From: Ectobius pallidus
Taxonomy: Eukaryota; Arthropoda; Insecta; Blattodea; Ectobiidae
NCBI GenBank assembly: GCA_964059195.1
Contig: CAXKWD010000005.1
Coordinates: forward strand, 45,337,825-45,401,824
Direction of reading: 5' to 3'
Length of the DNA stretch: 64,000 nt
The notes beneath the pieces are model-generated. The model was given only the letters and a program-made list of their open reading frames with translations. It did not search any database and had not been told where the DNA came from. Made by a program: the position numbers and the translations under genes. Shown here in pieces: positions 13,208-22,641 of the stretch. Position 1 is the first letter of the stretch. The number at the start of each line of letters is the position of its first letter.

Positions 13208-14029
13208 AGTACATAAATTGATAGGAAGATAGATGAATAAAATAAAATTAGAATGTGTACAAAGAGATGAAGATACAGAGAAGTAGGAGAAGAATGAATA
13301 TGGAGAGAAAATAAGGAAAAGGAATAATTTGTATATTTTATATATCCTATATGAATACAAATGTTATATATGTACATACACACACATACAGTATATATGG
13401 AAGAATGTCAGAAAGATTCAGGATAACAAAATAAGAAGGACAAGAAAGAGGGTAGGATGAGAATTGAGAATCATATTATCTATAACATACTATGACAAAA
13501 GGACGGGGTAATCATGAGTGAGAGTGGGTGTAGTGACATGTATTGTAGGTGAATGAACGTAGGACTATAGGGTTCCGAAATATTTCACCAATTCAAGGAA
13601 TTGGCCATTTTGAAGGCTTGCAGTTATAAACGGAGATGTTCTTCACCAATTTTTAACTTTACTGAGACCAAACCGTTTGTAAAATTGAATTTAGATTTAA
13701 AATTAAATTTTCTACGTAAAATTAAATTTTCTACGTATTTTTCAATATCTCCTCTGAAGAATATGAACGATGAAGGCCTATTATGTTCTTTGCCGATAGT
13801 AAGCGTTACGGCTAAACTGTTGGTCAAGTAGACTATTCTTGTTTATTCTCAAAGGAAACAAAATACCATGCAGAAGGTGTAGTAATATTTCAAGTCTAGA
13901 AAAGCAATGTCGTATACTTTTTTTTACCCATACATAGGACGGATAACGAGCTAGTTGTCTCATAATAAAACGCATAACCTTTGTCAATACATGTCATGTT
14001 TATAATGTCAGGCAGGTTAACTAAGTTTA
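13208..14029. other. Non-coding stretch downstream of the truncated LINE
   Basis: Purine-rich on the + strand from 13220 to 13530 and then ordinary AT-rich sequence. A 17-bp word ending TTTTCTACGTA repeats almost in tandem near 13700-13737. No gene seen. Confidence 0.5.
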
Positions 14030-14300
14030 TTACAAGTTTATTACAAATTAAAAATTAAAAAATACAAATTGATACAAAATTATTACAAATACAAATAATA
14101 TACACACAATTTGTATAATTTGAAAAGAGTATTATTTGCCCCGCATGAGCATAGCTCGTGTTCGGGGTCAGTTCAGTCATACTAAAATTATATTTTGAAA
14201 ATTATTTAAAAAAAAACATACATATTATAGTTTTAGGTAAAAAATAAGAATAAAAATAAATAAGATTGCTTATATGAAATAAATGCATGAACAAAGATAC
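14030..14300 (-). repeat. LINE-like 3' end with conserved hairpin (minus strand)
   Basis: On the minus strand the segment reads GACTGAACTGAC and then a strong hairpin at 14138-14168: a CCCCG stem and a second GAGC/GCTC stem around an ATA loop. An A/T-rich tail with repeated AATTGTAAT/TTGTAAT-like words follows towards 14030. The same arrangement, GAACTGA followed by a hairpin and then a simple A/T tail, is seen near 33.1, 35.75, 38.6 and 52.0 kb. This fits the 3' terminus of a LINE family whose RT recognises a 3' hairpin; the family assignment is inference. Confidence 0.55.
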
Positions 14301-15293
14301 GAAAAAATAAATTACAGTAACATAACAGAGTTACAAACAAAATACCCAATGTTAAGAATTAAAAATTTACAGTTGAGAATGATTAACATAAAACAGTGGT
14401 AAAAGTACAATTACAAGTTAGATTTAACTGTAAGGAGAATGTATAGAACGCCGTAAATTGAGCACCCCAGGCGAAAAATAGTATGGCGGTTTCTTGGGAG
14501 GCAGGTATGCAGTTGATTGGGAACATTGAGTAAATAAATTAATTACAGAGGAGAGATGATATATGCGAGACACGGCCTGACACTGAATACAACACGTATA
14601 CATATTCAGCAGTGATATGATATATGAGGAGGCTGTATTGTCAATCGATGTACAGCCCAGCCTGAGGCTTTTCAACTAGTGGTCTGATTCTCGGCATTTC
14701 TGCGGCAGACAGGGAAAGAAGGGCTGTGTGATCGATTTCCATTATAGGCCTATGTATTGCATACAAGCTATACAATACATCATCCATTACCCAAGTTACT
14801 TAATAGGTTATAAAAGAAAATGCATATAATTATTACTGGCTGTAAATGTGTTAGCCTTCGGTAAAGCGCTGCGCTAATTCTGGCTTCACTTAGACATTGT
14901 CTTGTACTGGTGAACATCTCAGATTTTTCCTGACAGTAATGAAATTTAGTTGAAAAAGAGAATACCGGAACTAATGCGATCAATTATGCTTTGCCCTCGT
15001 CCCATGATTCTTTCCTACTGGCGGACCCCCATTCTTCTGTTGCAAACTGCAGGAGTAGCAAACCGTTGACCTTTCGTAGGGTAAGGTAGTACATTTTCGA
15101 ACATGGTACAGTTCTGAACGATCTAAGATTTTTATCCACTTTTGGTTTGCAAATGTTCGTCAGCCTGTTTTTAATTATATAGCGTCCATACTGATTGTTT
15201 TGTTGACTTGTGTCCGCGAGAATGTTTTAAGCTGTCTCATTTGGCCATAAAATATTATTTTCCAATCGAAGGTAGTAAGAACTCCATGCCTGA

Positions 15294-15395
15294 AAAATGG
15301 CAACTTATAAAATTGCTTATAATTACTGGATATATTGTTGTAGTAAAATGGCAACTTATAAAATTGCTTATAATTACTGGATATATTGTTGTAAG
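15294..15395. repeat. 51-bp tandem duplication
   Basis: Units 15294-15344 and 15345-15395 are identical or nearly so by eye, and the period of 51 bp is a multiple of three. They lie inside the candidate inverted-repeat element. The high identity suggests a recent duplication or an assembly artefact. Confidence 0.8.
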
Positions 15396-15644
15396 TTTTT
15401 AACTTACAGGTATGCCGTCAAACAGTGTAGTCTTTAATACGTAAATCTATAGCACAACATGTGTCATTCGTGAGCTGAAATTGCAGAAACTAGCACGAAG
15501 TACAAATACGAACACATTTTAGGTACAATTTCGAACCCGTGATCGATCGCTTACGTCTTATACGGAAAAGCCCTTTGCCATCACAGCATTATGCAAGTTT
15601 ATTATTATTATTATTATCTGAGCAAGTCAAATGTAAAAGGATGG

Positions 15645-16048
15645 CATTCATACGACTATGGACGGTGGTATTATTACAACGAAGAGTTATGCTCTACACA
15701 TCCTAAACATTGTTACTACATCTCAGCAATTTATGCAATACCGAATAGCATATGCAACAATAGGTCTTAAGCTGTTCAGTACTTTTTATTATTGCTGTTG
15801 ATTTCATGATAGACCGCCTGCGTGGCCAATGGTTGCTGACTACGGACATTCATACAACTATGAACTTTGGTATTATTCCAACGAAGAGTTATGCTCTACA
15901 CATCCTAAGCATTGTTACTGCATCTCAGCAATTTATGCAATACCGAATAGCATATGCAACAATAGGTCTTAAGCTGTTCAGTATTTTTTATTATTGCTGT
16001 TGATTTCATGATAGACCGCCTGCGTGGCCAATGGTTGCTGACTACGGA
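15645..16048. repeat. 202-bp tandem duplication
   Basis: Segments starting at 15645 and 15847 match over about 202 bp with a few substitutions; the landmark word GACCGCCTGCGTGGCC occurs at about 15812 and 16014. The second unit continues into a tRNA-like SINE head, whereas the first stops short of it. The most economical reading is that the duplication copied upstream flank plus the SINE A-box region. Confidence 0.85.
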
Positions 16049-16165
16049 CCCGCAAGTCTGGGTTCCATCCCCGGTACCTGCTCGGATTTTTCTAAGGTAG
16101 TGAGGTCTCGAGCGGGGTGCACTCATCCTCATAACACCAACCGAGGAGATAAATCATAAAGAAGA
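16011..16165 (+). mobile_element. tRNA-derived SINE-like element
   Basis: An A-box-like word (GTGGCCAATGGTTGC near 16023) is followed about 40 bp later by a B-box-like word (GGGTTCCATCCCC near 16059-16071), the spacing of an internal RNA polymerase III promoter. A GC-richer body follows up to about 16140. Degenerate positions and lack of a tRNA fold argue for a SINE rather than a functional tRNA gene. Confidence 0.6.
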
Positions 16166-16577
16166 ATCGACTTCGGTTCAGTAAGCCATCAATAACTGCC
16201 GTGGGAGTAAGCATTCTGACCACATGCCTAATCCTGCCATCTGCCTATTCAAAATGTGACACTTCATTATTAAGCTCATATTATCGGTAAATAATAATAA
16301 ATAAAATAATATTTGGAAGAAAGCAGTTCGTGCCACTGTTCGAAATAGTATCCACTGGTGGTTAGAATTGTACCTACTGCGGTACATTTTCGAACGATCT
16401 TCTGAAAATGAAACATTGATTGCCATTACTAATCTTACAGCTGTTTGACTTTAATATTTTTTTGAAGGGTCGACTACGTTCCAACTTTGTAATTACAATT
16501 GAATTTGTCTTATGTTTAGTGTGTTCATAAAATCAGAATACAGTATATGTTAAGTGTTCGAAAATTTACCACCTTAC

Positions 16578-18900
16578 GTCCAGTTGTTTACGGTTGTGTA
16601 ATGTGTTGTTCGTTTCATTTTACAAAATACATGAAGTGTTTTATACCTCGTGGTTTACAACGGCACAGCGTATGTTTTACAATTCTTATGTGTTAACTCG
16701 GTCAGCGAGTGGTGAGTGATATCCTAAATAGATGCCAAAAATATATGTTAAATGAATACGGGCAGTTTCGTTATCTCATTTCATAATTTGATAAGTGATT
16801 TGGTTCTTTCGTACTAAAATAATTAATCTAATTAGATATAGAAACCAACCTAGCTTACACTGATTTGAACTCAGATAACGTAAGATTTTAAAGATTGAAC
16901 AGACCTAATTCCTTAAATTCTTTTGTATATTTTTGTACGGTTAGTTTTGTCTATAGTTTTACCTCCTGCTAATCACCGATATCAGCGAACTGGGTAACCA
17001 GCGGAAAGCAAAACTGATCGCGCTCTACATCAAAGTAAACAACAAAATGCTATATATTTTAGAATTATAATTTTTTAAATTATTTTTGCTGCAGCCCATG
17101 AATTGATGGAAATTTTTAAAATATTTGAGATGAACAGGCTGTCAATACTGATATGTAGAGAGCCTGTGTGGTACCAGGAGGGTCATACTTCGAGTGAATT
17201 CTGCAGTGGAATGTTGTTTACTGTAATGTCTGTAACGCAAGAGCGCTTTTACTGTAAGTTACAAGTTCAGTATTTTAGTTTACGTCCTTCTGTGTGAATG
17301 AATGCTATTACAATTACGGAAAGTTTATTGGATTTAGGTTCACCCTTAGCTGAGACCTTTAACACCCTGTAAATCAGCTAATAAGGGTTTGCAATGTGGA
17401 GTTTCTTATCTAGTTTTATTTACTTCAGTGTCCTTCATCAACGCCTAAGTTTATCGGTTACTCAGTAGAGTTAAGATTTAGCTGTATTTTATGATTAAGA
17501 TATAACATGGTCACAATAGAATCCTTTCTGGGTTATCTTGACTGACTGAGTGGTTAGACCGCTCGCCTTTCACCGCTGCGAATCGAATCTCAGTGGATCG
17601 ATGTTGAATTTCTGTTGGAAAAAATGGGGTAGAGCAGGTTTTCCGTGGTGGTCCTGTATCCCTAGGCATACCGGTACATCTTTTCACTGTTGATCTATTC
17701 ATCATAATATTATGACAATTTGGTTGCAATAAAGGAATTATTATTAAAAAATATCTTGACAACATGCTTATTACAAAGCATCCTTCATGTTATCAAATTA
17801 TGCGAAGTGCCAGTAGGCCTACCATAAACATAGAGTCACGTTTACTTTTATACACATTTACAGGAATTCCATGGAATAGCATTATTACGGACTACTTTGC
17901 TATATGGTAATAACCAGCAATTCAATCTACCGACATTATTTTTTACACTAAGATTTCAAAACTTTTAGACTTGTGAAGAGAGAATGAACTGTAATCTAAT
18001 TCAAGTAAAATCAGATTTACGTTTAATGGAGAAAGCATCGTTAAATTAAATATTCACTGGTTCGTATAAGCAATAAGTAAGGTATGTAGGGTAAGCCTTG
18101 CGTTTATAATTAAGTAAGCTAAATTCTTAACACACGAATGGAATAAATGTAGGTTTTTATTGTATTATAGTTTTTTGAGTCTTTTCTAAAAATTCATAGA
18201 ATAATAATAAATTAAAAATTCTTTTCACACAATGATGAGCAATGTTTTTCTTTATATTATTGATATGTGGGCTATAATGTCTGATCGAACTGCGAACTCG
18301 TGTAGAAAGGGATTCAGAATGAATTTGATCTGGATCAGTCTAAAGTTCATAAACCAAAAGTGTTTTTTACTAATGCCCGATATCAATGTAATACCTTGCG
18401 TATTTTAACGAGATCACACTGAAAATTATTATCAATGCAGCACCTGCTCCATAACAGACGGCAAGCAATAGAACATTGGAACACTTAGGCTCCCTTCATA
18501 TTGTAGAATATAATTTATAGTGTCAAATATAATTAAATAAGAACATTTTTAATTTTACAATTGTAGTTTCAAATGCTTCTACTGTACAACAGAAATCCAG
18601 TCATCAGAACTAATTGGGGATTGGTACGTTCCGGATATGAAAGAATCTGAATAATTGTGTCTTAAAGGAAGGGTAAACATAAAAAATACCATTTTTTTAT
18701 TTTAATCTCATCGCACGGAGCTTTGAATTACGAAACGAATGGTGATCTCGTGAACTTCAGGCGTCTAATATTAAGCTTTGTACGGGTGAAATAAAAAGCT
18801 CCTGTGACGTCAAGCGAGACAATTCATTGACAGAACGACAGCTGCTTTAATGCTCGCGCGTGCTGTTTCTACATACACCACAAAGTCTTATTTGTATTAG
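16578..18900. other. Gene-poor stretch
   Basis: No coding region recognised. Apart from the SINE-like head at 17525-17680, the sequence is AT-rich and without long repeats that I can see. Confidence 0.5.
17525..17680 (+). mobile_element. SINE-like fragment with tRNA-type promoter boxes
   Basis: TGACTGAGTGGTTAGACC near 17540 resembles a pol III A box and GCGAATCGAATCTCAG near 17578 resembles a B box. A body with GGTAGAGCAGGTTTTCCGTGG follows. No poly-A tail or target duplication could be identified. Confidence 0.5.
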
Positions 18901-18924
18901 TTGTTGGTAGAGATGTCTGCAATG

Positions 18925-19210
18925 TTACCTTATAAGACGAACCTCGGTATTCACAAATTAAATTCACACGAAAAGAAAATGACAAGGAATTATTGAAAGA
19001 ATTGGAAGGAAGAAAAGAAAATACGGAATGGTGTAAGTGTGGGGCTGTGTATACAAATGAAAACGGACCACGAAAGTGTGTGTTGTTGGGACTGTGAAGG
19101 AATTTGTGAACAGAAGAGGGTTGTAGGCTGTATAACACAACATGTCTCATTCGAAAGCATTATTATAAATAAAGATACACTAGTTGCCAGTCGTTATAAG
19201 TTAATACTTA
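18925..19210 (+). pseudogene. P2X7 C-terminal-like cysteine-rich domain fragment
   Basis: The + strand reads a basic helix-like part (ELLKELEGRKENTEWCKCG, about 18990-19042). After a frame change it reads MKTDHESVCCWDCEGICEQ and GCITQHVSFESIIINKD with a following SRYKL. The order W-C-K-C-G, then C-C-x-x-C, then C-I-x-x-H is the pattern of the cysteine-rich domain shared by P2X7 receptor tails and many invertebrate transposon-associated proteins. One frameshift lies near 19040. The tail of this frame runs into sequence antisense to the THAP gene and probably means nothing there. Confidence 0.5.
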
Positions 19211-19223
19211 GAGCTAATACAGT

Positions 19224-19867
19224 TCAAAGCAAAATATTTTTCAAGATACGAACAGAGTCACGTCCAGATTCAGAATTATCTTTTTCGTTAGTAGAAATGT
19301 TTGAAATGCTAAAAGAGCTATCTAAATCACAATTTCTAGAAGAAACATTCAATGAATCTGTGCAAACATTGACATAAGTTTCATTTCCTAGTTCACACTG
19401 AACGCCTACGCTGTTAGAAACTGAATTTTCGTCATAAATAGTAGATTCCACATTCATGATTTGTCCATTCCCGGATACTAATGGATTACTGTTCGAATCT
19501 TGCAACAACTCTCTCATTTCCTTCTTCCTCAAGTACGACTATTTTCTTTTCTTCATTGGCGGTGTTTCAGATTTCCTACGCAAAAGAAGTGATGGCACAG
19601 CACTTCTTTTTTAAACAGATTGCGGGGTTTCTCCAGTTAACTGTTTTCCTAACTGTACCGAAAGCTCGGTATCATTTTCTTCAAAATTTTGTGAACAAAC
19701 CGTACCGTATTTACTAGGAACAAATTTTTCTCTATTTATTTTTATCAGCCATTGCTTATAACGTTCGGGTGACTTATCTCTGTTGGGAAATCGATGGAAA
19801 GATATTTTAAGTGTGTTATCACTCTTCGACGATTAGTTTGTACACCCACAACACAACAATAAACCAT
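19224..19867 (-). pseudogene. THAP-domain protein, broken (transposase-related DNA-binding domain)
   Basis: Starting at an ATG at 19867 on the minus strand, the frame reads MVYCCVVG and then ISFHRFPNRDKSPERYKQW and KYGTVCSQNFEENDTE, followed by a basic SETPPMKKRK segment. This is the THAP zinc-finger layout: N-terminal Cys pair, HRFP-like block, W, and the C-x-x-H position. The second Cys of the first pair is lost by an apparent one-base deletion, and the usual His after CSQ is Asn. In-frame stops occur after QSV and after KRK. About 100 further codons of Ser/Asn-rich linker (to 19224) stay open. THAP fingers occur in P-element-type transposases and host proteins; no catalytic domain is seen here. 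Confidence 0.7.
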
Positions 19868-20618
19868 TGTTTGAACAGATACTCACTAAAAAACCGTAAC
19901 AGTAGACAGAATGCTGTGAACTGTCTTTCACCGGGCAGAACTGAGTCAAGCATTCGTCAAGCATAACGTCACGGGCCAACTGCTTTACAATAAACATATT
20001 CGTTTTGTGATTAAATTTGAAGGTGTAAAACATTTCTAACAGTGAATATCATTTCTTAAAAACATTTTCTTTCAATCCGTATGAAGAAAATGATACTGAA
20101 ATTTTAATTTACTTTTCCTTTAAGAGAAAACTATCCAAGAAACATTTTTTTAGGAAACTGCAGTATTACATGTATTAAAGCAACAAGAGCTACGATAGTT
20201 ACTTTTTCTATACAAGTGGTAAAAGAGAGATTTTATTTTCTACCTAGGTATCTTTGTGAAACGAGCCCCTGAGGTCCAGTGTATGAATCCTACGAGCAAA
20301 ACAAAATTATTTTACCACGTTTATCATGCACTTATTTTATGCAACCATTGTTTGAAAAAAATTATAAATATTATATTTATTCTAATGAAATAAGTACCAT
20401 AGGGCCATATTGCGACCTATATCTATTTCTGTTAGAGGTACTCTACATCTATTGTGTATATGCATGCACATGTGCAGACAGACGTAATTGATTTGCTGGA
20501 GCATGGCTGCTAGCATAATGAATGAAGTCGTCAATGCTTCTGAATCACCAACTACGACAATCTATTACGGGCTCTATGAGAAATTAAACGTTTCACTTTT
20601 TCACTGTTACTATCGCGT
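19868..20618. other. Sequence between the THAP relic and the LTR element
   Basis: No gene recognised. The last 20 bases before 20619 are the left flank of the gypsy-like element; they give no duplicate of the right flank. Confidence 0.5.
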
Positions 20619-22593
20619 TGAAGCGTTTTAAAAAGTAAACAGACCTTTTGTTCGCTTCTTTATGAATTTCCCGTGAGCCGATGCTCATTTTGTTCGCGCA
20701 TGCGCGTAGGTTCGTGGCTTTGTTTAGCTGGGCGGTTCCGCGGCTTGCCGACCTCAGTGTGTCACCCAGCTGCTCTTGAGAATGGTTGAAAGGTTGTCCT
20801 AGCAGCGCAGGTTTCTTCGTTTGGTTGGTGAGTGAGAAATATGAAATTACTTCATAAAAATTCTTAAGCCCCGTCTGGGTATAAGTGCCTTCAGCACCGA
20901 GCTAGCCATATTAGACAGTATTTCCAGAATCCAGAGATGCTCGCGCGTTGTAATTGTGGGAGTTCACCCAGTCAGATTGTCATAGAAACTTAATTAAATA
21001 TCACTGTATATTTCCGAAGTATATTACCTTGAGGAATAAACTTGACAGAATATGGTGTGCCTTCTTATTATAGTTATTCGCTTATGCCTGTACTGTTAGC
21101 GTGGCTATGTTAAGGTTAATATTCCAGTCTGGGCGCGTGCCAAGGTCTGTTATTATGCGTGGTAGTTAGGTCAATGTTCCACATTACTGGGTTTCTATTA
21201 TTTGGTCATGCGTTGCCTCTGTGATTTATTCAGTATCGCGATGTTTTAGGGAGTCTATTCTATGCGTTAATATCTGCGGATAGAAATTATTGTGGTTAGT
21301 TATGCTCCTTTTCTTAATGTTTCAATTTACTGGGGGTAAATTCCTTGACATTGATATTAAAATTTATTACAGTTTTCTGAGATAGTAACTACCTTAAAGG
21401 TTTAAATATCAGATTATGGTATTCTGCGGCCCTATTAATGTTGTTCTTTGAATATGTGGGTGAGTCATGTACCTTACCTTGCATTCTTAATTGCTGTTCG
21501 TGGTACTATTTATAATATGTTTGCCATCTGATGAGTACAGTAACCCAGTGCGTGCTTATTATCGTTTGCTATTTGATATTTCCTGCTTTCTCCCTAAGAG
21601 ATTATTTGGGTTATATTGTTCATATTACATAAATTAATTCTAAATACAATTTTGGTCATTATATCTTTTTCTTGGGGAAAATTTATTACTAGTTTTCCTC
21701 TGCATTTTGCGGTAGTTATATATATATAGGGATTTTCTTTTATCGTAGTTCTGCTATTCATCTCCTATTCACATTATTTGTAGTAGGTTGGGTATTTAGG
21801 CTGTATCATGCGTCAGGTTCGGGGCATTTGCTAATTCTGATTCATCTCTATTTTGATTACCATTTTTGCCTTTGCCAGATTTAGACATTATTGTATTTGA
21901 TCTTGGTTAGGTGCTGTCTGCATAGCAATTATTAATTGCAGTACCAATATTCTTCTTGTCCTTCTTAAAACAATTAATTGTCTTGTAGGACATTATCTTA
22001 TTAAATTATTAATTGCAAGTAAATTATTGACAGATTTGTATATATAGTTTTCATTCATTTTTTGGTGACAATATATATAAATATTTGGGTTATATTGTTC
22101 ATATTACATAAATTAATTCTAAATACAATTTTCATCATTATATCTTTTTCTTGGGGCAAACTTAGTACTAGTTTTTCTCTGCATTTTGTGGTAGTTAATT
22201 ATGGGAATTTTTCTTATTATCGTACTTCTGCGTTTCATTTCCTATTCACATTATTTAGGCTGTATCCTGTGCTAGGTTCAGGCCACTAGCTAATTCTGAT
22301 ATATGTCTATCTTGACTACCATTTTTGCTTTGCCAGATTTAGACATTATTGTATTTGATCTTGGTTAGGTGCTGTCTGCATAGCAATTATTAATTGCAGT
22401 ACCAAAATTCTTCTTGTCCTTCTTAAAATAATTAATTATCTTCTAGGACATTATCTTATTAAATTATTAATTACAAGTAAATTATTGACAGATTTGTATA
22501 TATAGTTTTCATTCATTCTTTGGTGAAAATATATAATTGTTACTCTTATTACAATTGTGCCTAGATCTTTTCTTATTTTGGTATCCTACCTCA
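20619..22593 (+). repeat. 5' long terminal repeat (1975 bp)
   Basis: Begins TGA and is taken to end TCA at 22593, giving the canonical TG...CA ends with a three-base inverted terminus; shared bases actually continue three more positions (CCT). The first 120 bp are GC-rich and include paired words around CGCGCATGCGCG, probably the promoter or R region. From about 21605 an AT-rich segment of about 470 bp is followed by a second diverged copy from about 22080, so the LTR contains its own internal tandem duplication. Conservation of this layout in the other LTR shows it predates the insertion. Confidence 0.95.
21605..22545 (+). repeat. Imperfect ~475-bp tandem duplication inside the 5' LTR
   Basis: Both units start with TTTGGGTTATATTGTTCAT (about 21608 and 22084) and end near TATATAGTTTTCATTCATT. 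They carry the same landmarks: a TTTTTCTTGGGG block, a GCATTTTG-GGTAGTTA block and a GGTGCTGTCTGCATAGC block. Substitutions and small indels separate them, so the duplication is older than the insertion. The same pair is present in the 3' LTR at about 29548-30488. Confidence 0.9.
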
Positions 22594-22641
22594 CCTAGTC
22601 ATGCCATATCTAATCTTCAGCAGTTAGGTGAACAACCTGTG

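Larger units (their letters stand above)
15081..16577. mobile_element. Candidate DNA transposon with 23-bp terminal inverted repeats
   Basis: The 23 bases at 15081-15103 and the reverse complement of 16555-16577 agree at 21 positions (common core ATTTTCGAACA). Related sub-terminal words (GGTACA-TTTCGAAC) occur inside near 15520 and 16380. The 1.5-kb interior has no recognisable transposase, so it would be non-autonomous. It holds a 51-bp and a 202-bp tandem duplication and a SINE-like head. No clear target-site duplication is visible at either edge, which weakens the call. Confidence 0.5.

Noticed and set aside
12955..13383. 142-codon minus-strand frame with a WMDG repeat
   Set aside because: It is a translation of the ATCC microsatellite plus sequence antisense to LINE RT.
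16011..16165. Possible tRNA gene, because of A- and B-box words (similar cases at 17.5, 34.8, 44.9 and 55.8 kb)
   Set aside because: No cloverleaf with a matching acceptor stem can be drawn, and the body continues as a repeat, so SINE is the better call.
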